DNA of 64,000 nucleotides. Origin: Zygaena filipendulae (lineage: Eukaryota; Arthropoda; Insecta; Lepidoptera; Zygaenidae). Below are positions 56,094-64,000 of the stretch, one piece after another. A model generated the notes under the pieces. That model did no database searches, was not told where the DNA came from, and saw nothing but the letters and a program-made list of their open reading frames with translations. The translations under genes were made by a program, and so were the position numbers. Within the stretch, counting starts at the first letter, position 1; the number at the start of each line of letters is the position of its first letter. The stretch is taken from contig OU015652.1 in NCBI GenBank assembly GCA_907165275.2, forward strand, positions 4,851,001 to 4,915,000, in the 5' to 3' direction.

Positions 56094-56516
56094 CCAAAAA
56101 CATATTCATGTAAAATGATGCCAAGATCAGTCCATATGACGGGCACTGTCAAAAAGTTATCAGATCTTTTGTAGAGCCAAGCTTATTACTCTACACATCC
56201 TAACTCTACAAGGCCTAACTTCTCAAACTCTACACCTTAGTCAGAATATGTGGCTTGGCCGTTTCGTTACTACAAGAACCTTTGTATAACAGAAAAATAA
56301 TTAACAGTGGATACATTTTTCACCTTACGCTCATGTAAATGGAGCGAAATCGTCAAGCCACATATTCTGATTAGGGTGTGGAGTTTGAGAAGTAGGCCTT
56401 GGAGAGTTAGGGTGTGTAGAGTTATAAGCTTGGCTCTACATGAGATCTGATAACTTTTTGACAGTGCCCGTCATATGGACTCGTCTCGGCATCATTTTAC
56501 ATGAATATGTTTTTGG
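56094..56516. mobile_element. Foldback element with about 172-bp inverted arms, 423 bp
   Basis: The left arm (56094-56266) begins CCAAAAACATATTCATGTAA. The right arm (56345-56516) is its reverse complement, ending TTACATGAATATGTTTTTGG. The arms include AGTTATCAGATCT, GTAGAGCCAAGCTTAT, TTCTCAAACTC and CAGAATATGTGGCTTG, and are highly similar. The spacer is about 78 bp. No ORF and no obvious target duplication. Class of the parent transposon unknown. Confidence 0.8.
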
Positions 56517-56948
56517 CAGAACACTTTATCGGAAGCGATTCGTATTTATGATTCATGCGTTGTAAGTCTTCGCACATCAAGAAATGTCTTCGGATGAAAT
56601 ATAGATAACACGGTTCTTATGCAAAGAAGTAAGGTGTTAGGGCAAACATTCGAAAAAATGTGTCCCGGAGGTGTGAAAAGGGTTCCTATCATCTGCCGAA
56701 TAGAATGTTGTATACCGAGATTGGTTCTTACTAGTTCACTTTTGTTTAATATTTATGAAATTTCATCCTAACGTGCGCTTTCATTTGGAACTTATTTCAT
56801 TTTATTTTTACGTTCTATGTGTAGGTAAGTGTTATTTTACCTGTTTCTCGGGTGATTTACGTTTTGAATTATCCTATCAAAAATTGCGATGAACTGTAGA
56901 CTAGTTAAGAAACTATTAACACTTACTTTGGGCAGTATCACATTATAA
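56517..56948. other. Non-coding DNA, nothing recognised
   Basis: AT-rich gap between the foldback element and the next Helitron. Confidence 0.4.
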
Positions 56949-57106
56949 TCCCTACTAATATTATAAATGCTAAACTAACTCTATTTGTCTGTCTATCTGT
57001 CTGTCTGTTAAGCTTTCAGCCTTAACGGCTCAACCGATCATCACAAAATTTTGCATACACGTTGATTTTAAAAACTCACACGGGTGAAAGCACGGGGCAA
57101 AGCTAG
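56949..57106 (+). mobile_element. Lep1-type Helitron, 158 bp
   Basis: Starts TCCCTACTAATATTATAAATG. CTGTCTATCTGTCTGTCTGTTA tract, 'gctttcagccttaacggctcaaccgatcatcacaaaattttgcatacacgttg', shortened body, 'ACACGGGTGAAAGCACGGGG', then AG-CTAG at 57103-57106. Like 37876-38019 it lacks the middle segment, so the two may form a short subfamily. Confidence 0.8.
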
Positions 57107-58112
57107 TACATATATAAAATTATATAAGCTTTGTACTCTTTGTATAAGAACCTAAAAAATAAAAAAGTAATGCGTGTGCGAACAAGTAAAACTTATTTAA
57201 AAACAACTATTTTACTGACACTTAAAAATAATGATCTATAATGTGCACAAATTTCACTTAAGTACGATATATTATAAATCTCATCTAATCATTACAACTG
57301 TCGATCGCGAAATAACAATTGCTGGGAACTCCCTCGGGAATTCTTAATGTACTTACATAAAAACTTGAACGTACAACATGCAAAGTTGTGTAAAAATTTT
57401 AAAGCAAACGTTGAAGAACCTTCGGAGATTTAAGATTTTAAGTAAACGAACATTTTATATTTTAATTTAAATAGATTATACCAAAATAAAACCATGAGTA
57501 TGTTCAAAGTAATAGATACTGAATGCAACTGGAAATCCCGGACAATACGATACGAGAAAACAAAGAAAGTCATTATCGTGAAAATGTTTGAAATATATTA
57601 CTATAGGTACCTTTCATAAAATTCACACCCATTAAAAGACTTCACACGCTTAATTTATTTGACTATAAAATGATTTATAAAAAAAGACAACAGAATACTC
57701 TCCCAGGGGATATCGTTAATTGTTTTTTTTTTCTAATAATTAAGCTCGTAAATAAAAGTAAAGGGTGCTATTAAACGCATTATTCTTGCATATTTAATAT
57801 ACTGAAAAGGCTTTGGGGGCTTTTTTCACCGATTCAACAGCTTCACGTGTGTACATAACATTTAGATTTGAATTGTGCTCAACTCGCGACGTGGAAAAAA
57901 CTTTTGAACAAAAGAATAATTTATGTCGTTGTAGAAAAACTTTTTGCGTTAATCTAAATTTTGTGTGTTTTATCCTTATACTCAGCAAACGTGGCTTTTA
58001 TCAACCTACGTACCTACTTATGATAAATGAATGTATACGTATTATGGATTTTATTAGATACACAATACACATGGATATACATATCCAGTTTATTAAAGAA
58101 AAAAGAAATATA
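57107..58112. other. Non-coding DNA; part of an unrecognised 148-codon ORF
   Basis: The plus frame 57813-58259 is long, but its 3' third lies over a Helitron fragment and no domain is recognisable. It is most likely not a gene. 'gggaactccctcgggaattct' at 57323-57343 may be a Helitron remnant. Confidence 0.35.
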
Positions 58113-58230
58113 CTAGCTGTTCCCCTTGACTGCAGTTATAACCACATCAACTTTTGGATTCCTTCAGGAAGAATCTATCACATAAGCGAGCATTTTTTGA
58201 ATCAGTTCAGTAGTCCCAAAAAAAAAACAA
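58113..58230 (-). mobile_element. Decayed Helitron-like fragment
   Basis: CTAG at 58113-58116, 'ctgttcccc' and 'tttggattccttcaggaagaat..atcagttcagtagtccc' preserve the order of the minus-strand 3' half. Confidence 0.5.
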
Positions 58231-59033
58231 AATTTACAATTTACAAAACTCACTTCTGATATTTATGCAGAAAATAAATTATTTGTAAATTTTACCTATG
58301 TTCAAGTGTATTGTATTACAAATATGAACTGGAAACTAAAATCAATTGAATCTTGTAAAAATAAATAAGTAAATATAATTTATGTAGGTAAGTAGGTATA
58401 GATATTTAATAGAAAAATTTAAATTAAAGGAGAATAATTATCATTTTAAACAGATGTGACTCTTTAGTGAACTCATCCCGCTCCAAACTTATCTCGCGGG
58501 ATTTGACTAAATAGTTAACTTTATTATTTTTGTTTAGTCAACTTTGTTAAAAAAAAAATGTGTTGTGTACTCGTGAAAAAAATTCATTGGGAAAAAAAGA
58601 CTTGGTTACACTGATAATATTAAAAATAACTGTCTTTTAATATTCTAAATTACTTTTAATATTAAAAACTAAATCTAAAAAAGTAGATACTAGATAGCAT
58701 AGATTTAAACAAAACCATTGAGAACCTCCTTTTTTTGAAGTCTGTTAATTTACAAATTTCTACGAGACTGCCTTTAAGGTAAAAAAAGTTATAAACAAGA
58801 TTAGATACAATAAACAGCCATACCATACCATTATTTCAGCTTTGTATAAAAACCTTAATATTTATGAATGTTACTGTTTACTAAAATCTTCCTGTAGGTA
58901 GCTAAATAAAATAACCTCAGTAAAAAATAATAAAAATCACTGGTTTAGTTTTAACAAAAAATACGTTAATATTTACAAAAAAAATACCACGGAAACAGGG
59001 AACCTACATTTTTCGAAATCGGTTTAAAATAAA
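58231..59033. other. AT-rich non-coding DNA
   Basis: Two weak copies of the repeat terminus seen at 26675: 'gagaacctcctttttttgaagtctgttaa' at 58720-58748 and 'tttttcgaaatcggttt' at 59008-59024. Nothing else recognised. Confidence 0.4.
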
Positions 59034-59229
59034 TAACCGCCGCACTCAGAGTCGACTTTAATGATTACTTAGTTAAGTATAGATTTTTAAAACAAAACTG
59101 CCGCAATCAGAGACGTTCAGTAAATTAATGTTAATTGGCATTTAACTAATTAAGGTACATCTCGTTTTTTGTTTTAAAAATCTATACTTAACTAAGTAAT
59201 CATTAAAGTCGACTCTGAGTGCGGCCGTA
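59034..59229. mobile_element. Palindromic MITE, family P, copy 3
   Basis: Left arm TA-A-CCGCCGCACTCAGAGTC and right arm GAGTGCGGCCG-TA. The inner end of the right arm lost the 'attgcggc' part in a small deletion near 59160, so the right arm is about 58 bp. The core 'taattggcatttaactaattaaggtacatctc' matches copy 1. Confidence 0.85.
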
Positions 59230-61537
59230 AGTGTTACATCTTTAGGGCCGCTTAGCAGGCGCGGGACAGACTTTGCCGCGACGAAAAATAGATAATAAAA
59301 TGTATTGAAATGGCTGTGGGCCGGCTTATCCGGTTGAAAGTCAATGAATATTTGATTTCAATTTTTTTTCTCGACGTCGCCGCCGTGAAGTATTCACGCC
59401 ATACCTAATTTGATTTTCGCCATTCCGCCAGTTCGTCGGGCAGTTTGCATTCATATTCAGTGTGAATACGCGTTAGGGTTGCCTCTTGCCCGAGTTTGAT
59501 ACAAATAAACAGCGGATATTTTTACATTTCTTATCAGAATAACCCGACCCAACTGATTATGTTCGGGGGATAATAACCGGAGCCAGTATTAGGTCCCGCT
59601 GAGAGAACGTTTATAATAAAAATATTATACGTATATTATATTTGGATCGAAAGGCTATCTTTTTTGAGGGTTTCATTTTAATTAATCCCTTTCACGTTAA
59701 GTTGATTTGCACGTTACAAAACGATACGAATCGGGCGTGCTAAATTATTAAATAGCGTGATACTTTTTGTAATTTCAACACAATCGGTATTATCCTAATT
59801 ACTTATTCATATCCTTATCATTTCGGACACAATAGCAGGTAATCAACATTCGAATATCTAACAATAAGGAGACCATTCAAAAGTTGGTCTTTGTTGATCT
59901 AATTACTAAGTGAGGGGTCTCAAATATCATCCAAATCAAGCGAAGTGCTCGGTGAAACGCACAGCTTGTCAAACATATACCGAGTCTTACCGTAACATGA
60001 AAAAGGTGATTTTTCTTTGCACTGAGATTGATACAACATTCGTTTTTGCGAATTTGCAAAAATTACGGTGTAGCAATATTTCACCCGAGCTGAACATTTG
60101 GGTCAACCTGTTTTTGTGTATAATGGTTGTTGCAAAAGGAAAATTTAACATTGTATTTGTTGTAACCGTTGCTAGAAAACCTTCGTTAGCAACAAAAGAT
60201 AGACGGCCTTGATACGTTTTCCGTGGATTTTAATTAAAATCTTACGCGTTGTGGGAAATAATGAAAATGACTCACTATAAACTTCTGTTGTATGTTCTAT
60301 TTTGACGACAAAATTTATTCACCTCATGTATTATACTGGATTTTCAACTAAAATTTACTACAGCTATGGAAACTTTATTGAACAAAAATTTAATTTAGAA
60401 TATAAACAATTATGAATTATAGGAAAATAGAATCCCGCGCTTATCGCAAAAAGTCTGCTCTTACTGGGAATCTAACCAAGACTGTTGACCGCTTACACGC
60501 GGCCTTCACATATTTCGTATTTTTATCACAATTTTTTGGAACTATGTTCCTTATTTAATTAGCAATGTGCATAGTTAGTACTACTTAACTATTCATAAAA
60601 AACAAAACACCAGTAGAAATACAAAAATAAGTACATTTCAAGAAAAATTTGTTTCACCCTCAATGATGCCAACCCACCGAGAAATCTCCTCTAGGAAACC
60701 ATTTATATTTTACGGGGGCGTCGATTTGTTATTTATTAGCCGGGAATAGTGGTAACACAAAATGGGGAGCACAATACAAAAGACGGTGGCCCTATTTAGT
60801 AGCGTGGCTACTTCGAACTATAGAAGTCTCGCGTCGTTGCAGTTCTAAGCCAAAACATTATACTTACCAAGGTTAGGTATTATGATCTATCAAAAAACCT
60901 CTTCACGGAAAATATGTATTAATGAAAGCATCGCCATCAGAGCAAAACGTTCTCAATATAACCATTGCTATAGTTCCATTAGCGATTTTCTTCAGTAGAA
61001 CTTTTATTTGGAGCTGAGTTACCATATTGTATTTCAAAAAAGTCAGAAAAATTACGCATGATCAATAAATATAGGAATATTTGATGATGTGAGACTTTAA
61101 GAATAATTTAATATGGAAAAAAATTCGACTAATATTCTGTGCCAAATGGTGAAAGTTAATCAATATAAGGTCATATAGGGCACCACATTGTTGTGTTTGA
61201 TTCAAAAAAATGTACCTATTTTAAAATCAAGTCTAAATATGGGTTGGGAAGACATTGCCTTTTAAGCGATAAAATATTATATACTTAATATTTCAAGTGA
61301 TAAATCTTTACCTACTCATTCATACCCCTATATAATATTGTTACCTATTCTGTTATACTTTAATGTTACACGTTATGTATTAAGGCGGCAAAGTTTAGTT
61401 GCGTGATTCTAATGGCCAAATAATTATTTGTAAGGCGACTATAAGACGTCACGACACGCAACAGTACTATTTTTAAGACCAGCTGACTTAATAAAGACCG
61501 TGATAGCATGCTTTAAATTTAGAATGATGTGACTTAC
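59230..61537. other. Intronic non-coding DNA next to the Musashi exon
   Basis: GC-richer at 59240-59480. A possible very decayed tRNA-derived SINE on the minus strand spans 60435-60515 (box-B-like GGTTAGATTCCCAG). The plus frame 59910-60212 (100 codons) is unrecognised. No further Musashi coding sequence seen. Confidence 0.4.
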
Positions 61538-61586
61538 CTCTGTGCCTATTGGTTTGTTTATCGAACATTAACATGGCGTCCTCGAT
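61538..61586 (-). CDS. Rbp6: Internal coding exon of a Musashi-family RNA-binding protein (RRM2 segment)
   Basis: Seen: on the minus strand a 49-nt block is preceded by a pyrimidine-rich tract ending TTTTGTTACAG and followed by GTAAGT, with exon end AGAG. It is open in phase 0 and encodes IEDAMLMFDKQTNRHR plus the first base of a Gly codon, so the upstream intron is phase 0 and the downstream intron is phase 1. Known: Musashi proteins (MSI1/2, insect Msi and Rbp6) are RNA-binding translational regulators with two RRMs. RRM2 contains a stretch of the form EDAMLMFDKxTNRHRGFGFVTF, covering beta-2, the beta2-beta3 loop and the start of RNP1. Inferred: this is RRM2 of the Rbp6-like paralogue, because the DAMLMFDKQTNRHR wording fits my memory of Rbp6 better than of fly Msi. 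Family assignment is strong and paralogue assignment moderate. The rest of RRM2 (FGFVTF onward) and RRM1 are not in the window. Confidence 0.9.
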
Positions 61587-62199
61587 CTGTAACAAAACAG
61601 AGAAAATATAAAATAAACATTGATTTTTCAAAAAGATCAAAGGCTGGAAGGAAAAAAAGAACAAAAACCAGCCAGCGTCGTGCGCGATTTGTGCTCCGCC
61701 CTGGCAATAAAACACTCCGACGCTGTAATAACGAATAAGCACCGGTACAGTGTAAACCACACGCTGCAAATAAACTTTGATAAGCGAGGGCGAGCAGGTA
61801 ATAACGTATTCATAGAGAAATAAATGGAAAGTCGGCGGTTAGGACACGAACAATAGGTACACGCGAATAGAGATGCGCCGTCACACCGCCCGCGCCGCCT
61901 AACCCTGTTCGGGCGCATACGCCTCGATCCGGCCACCAAGGAAAATTTTTAAAACTCCCCCCATATAGGTACCTACCTAGTAACAAAACCGCGATAAATC
62001 CGAAATGTAACGAAATTGCACTGTGAATATTCATGTACACGTCAACGCTCACCGCTTTTATAAAACACGAAGCAGAAACGACATAATTATGAATTCTTCA
62101 CTTATTAACCTTTCATGTTTTATCTGATACGTCACGGATAAAATCCGCGTGGCATACGGACGGTCCGATGGGTATACACCGTATGGGTACATTGGAATG
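61587..62199 (-). other. Upstream intron of the Musashi exon
   Basis: On the minus strand this ends in a polypyrimidine tract and TTACAG, the acceptor for 61538-61586, giving a phase 0 intron. A GC-rich patch lies at 61860-61935. No exon found. Confidence 0.6.
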
Positions 62200-62400
62200 T
62201 CCACCAATGAAAAATGTGTGCGTGCGGTTGTAACAACAGCGGTAAAGTTTGGTTTGACAGTGAGCCGAGGCGGGGGGTTCGGGCGTTTGTCTCGGCGGCG
62301 CGGCGCGGCGCGGCGTCACCGGCATCGGCCGCTCCCCAGGGCGACATTAAGCGGGAAGGTCGACGCAACGCACTCCCGATGATCGATGCCGAACACCCGT
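62200..62400. promoter_or_regulatory. CpG/CGG-rich island upstream of the exon
   Basis: The highest local GC in this half of the window, with GGCGGCGCGGCGCGGCGC near 62297. It is open on both strands (62149-62402 plus, 62113-62368 minus) simply because stop codons are rare in such DNA. It sits about 0.6 kb upstream of the exon in gene orientation and could be an internal promoter or conserved regulatory element. No TATA or initiator could be assigned. Confidence 0.3.
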
Positions 62401-64000
62401 AACAGGTGACCTTTCGCTGAATTATTCCTACCTGTAGAAACGTTTGTTTATCTGTGATTTGTTTGAATGGGAATTGCGATGCTTTCGTTTACCTACACAA
62501 TTGCCAAGTGCACAAGCTTGTTTATTTTGACACGTAAATGGAGATTAACAGAAAGATACGAATGAAAAAGTAAATTGTAAACGTTATATAAGTAATCTTG
62601 TCTCGGTATGACGGTGTTTTCTTGTGAAAAATATCTATTTTCAGAAGAAAAAAATTGGAGACGTTTTTTCTTAGAGCCGACAAAAAATAACTTATTAAGG
62701 TATTAGGCTACAATAAACCTCTCAAAAGTCTCGCATTAACGCGAATAAAGAACAGATGTTGCCTTCTTATAAAGAGACTAAAAAATAAATAAGCAGTAGG
62801 TATTTGATGGACGTTTTATTAGTCGAGCACGGCGCAAGGAAATCTTGTAAGGAAATTAAAAGAAGTTGTTTTGCCGAGCGGCCGGCAGCGATTCGCTCCC
62901 CCGGGCGACGTAGTATTATCGTGAACGCCTACGCGTCGCGTCGATAGGTATGGCATGGCACCGATCGATATTCGAAACTACACAACACTATTATTTCGTT
63001 TTATATAAATTTAACTAGGTAGGTACTTACTGTTAGTCCAAATTTAAATCGTATTCTTTTAAATTTGAAACTGTGATAACTTTGTTTATAATAAATGTAG
63101 TCGGTATTTATTTTGTGTAATCAAATCTAAATTAAAAAGTGTGTGTCTGAGTGTGTTTTTGACATATTTAAAAAAGTCTTATATTTATATACTTACTTAA
63201 CCTTCTAATAATAAAAAACTCAATCCTATTTTAAATTTTATTCATAATAAAACTAAAACGAATTATAAAGTATTTCTCTACGCCAAAACTTTTATTTGTA
63301 GTAAAAGTAATGGAAAAAGAAGGGCTTAAAATTCTCAGGAGTTATCTTTTGGGTTCATCTCAGAGGACTCGTTTAAAGTAAACGAGAAAGTCTTAAAGGT
63401 CGATGTTGGATTCCAGTGTCTTATGTTTTTTTATTGTTACACACTATCAACTAGCTGATATAGCTATTGAAAGCGGATTGGTAAAAATTGCACTCGTACA
63501 GGAAGGAACTACTGATATCTAGATAGTATGAAGCTATAAGCAGCCAAAAAGTGACGATAGCGTTTTAAAACACTGCTAAATAATATAACAAGTGTTTGTG
63601 TTGTTATACCCGTGCGGTTTTTTTAAGACCCCAGGAGAACTCTTTGTTTTGCCGGAATAAAAGCATTCTATAAGTTTACCTGGAATATATAGGTGCGTAA
63701 TGTATAAGAAGAGTAATGATACCTCAAATTCCGTTTCGCACCGCGAATCTCCCTCACGAGTGATGATACCTCTCCTAACGTTACATACTGGTGGAGTATC
63801 TGCAGTTGCCATAAAAAAGAACCTATTGTTCGTTCGTATTTTTTTTATTTTTCACCTCATTGAGCAAAATGAAGAATATAGCCGGGTGTTCTACTGTTTG
63901 GGACTTTTGCGAATGGCGTATTTAACCTATATCAAGTGGTAATTAATTAATGTATTAGTTGAAATAATCTGAAACTAACAGTACCTACCTACTCGTCCCA
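62401..64000. other. Intronic non-coding DNA, nothing recognised
   Basis: AT-rich with a GC-rich patch at 62870-62950. Frames at 63576-63942 on both strands are unrecognised. The preceding Musashi exon (the RRM2 start KIFVGG region) was not seen here. Confidence 0.45.

Larger units (their letters stand above)
1..61537 (-). other. Probable giant phase-1 intron downstream of the Musashi/Rbp6 exon
   Basis: The minus-strand exon at 61538-61586 ends with a consensus GTAAGT donor. The next exon should begin by completing a Gly codon and then read FGFVTF, followed by the conserved HFHEINNKMVECKKAQP region of the family. I looked by eye for the complementary pattern on the plus strand below 61538 and did not find it. 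The interval is dominated by transposon copies and AT-rich DNA, as expected of an intron. Musashi and Rbp6 genes of other animals are known for very long introns. The whole interval being one intron is inference; a divergent or alternative small exon could have been missed. Confidence 0.55.

Noticed and set aside
57813..58259. 148-codon plus-strand ORF as a gene
   Set aside because: Its last third overlaps a decayed Helitron fragment, it has no recognisable domain, and its low-complexity AT-rich composition fits chance.
60435..60515. Minus-strand tRNA-like SINE
   Set aside because: Only a degenerate box B (GGTTAGATTCCCAG) is convincing; box A, body and tail are missing, so it is not listed as a separate element.
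61637..61939. 100-codon minus-strand ORF upstream of the Musashi exon as coding
   Set aside because: Arg-rich translation of a GC-rich intronic patch, with no match to Musashi RRM1 or RRM2, and it runs across AT-rich intron.

Overview
This window looks like lepidopteran (moth or butterfly) nuclear DNA. It is AT-rich, carries no long open reading frame with a recognisable product, and is full of repeats typical of Lepidoptera. These include about 38 copies or fragments of small non-autonomous Helitrons of the Lep1 kind (5' TC-C-TACTAATATTATAAA, GC-rich 3' hairpin, 3' CTAG), tRNA-derived SINEs, three copies of one palindromic MITE, and 5'-truncated LINE 3' ends.

The one recognisable piece of host protein-coding sequence is a 49-nt internal exon on the minus strand at 61538-61586. 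It has consensus splice sites on both sides and encodes IEDAMLMFDKQTNRHR plus the first base of a Gly codon. This matches the middle of RRM2 of Musashi-family RNA-binding proteins, most like Rbp6. The simplest reading is that most or all of the window is intron of a minus-strand Musashi/Rbp6 gene. The following exon should begin with the rest of the RNP1 motif (FGFVTF); I could not find it in 1-61537, so that intron is probably at least 61.5 kb. No exon for the first part of RRM2 was seen in 61587-64000.

Layout: 956-2273 is a degenerate pogo/Tc1-like transposon with TIRs, a broken transposase relic and ten copies of a GATAGATGCCC-type motif. 2357-3400 is a SINE split by a Helitron and a MITE. 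3524-3754 is a GC-richer block bounded by good plus-strand splice signals, a possible untranslated exon. 3.8-15.8 kb is mostly unannotatable AT-rich DNA with a few repeats. 15.8-18.5 kb is a dense Helitron cluster, ending in a Helitron split by a SINE. 20767-20927 is a palindromic MITE. 22-29 kb holds the longest ORF (195 codons, unrecognised), several Helitrons and a LINE tail. 29-53 kb continues as Helitron-dotted intron with palindromes at 29.8 and 38.6 kb, a 19-G run at 38.76 kb and two hairpins at 47.3-47.8 kb, one resembling a microRNA precursor. 53.9-56.5 kb contains other dispersed repeats, a site that fits the insect CTCF consensus as I remember it, and a 423-bp foldback element with about 172-bp arms. 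59.0 kb has the third MITE copy, and 61.5 kb the Musashi exon, with a CGG-rich island about 0.6 kb further upstream in gene orientation.

No rRNA, intact tRNA, CRISPR array or operon was seen. No gene system other than the Musashi exon can be defended. The more unusual content is structural: nested and chimeric Helitrons, foldback elements, hairpins and possible regulatory islands inside a very large intron. Helitron and repeat identities rest on remembered consensus features, not on a database search.
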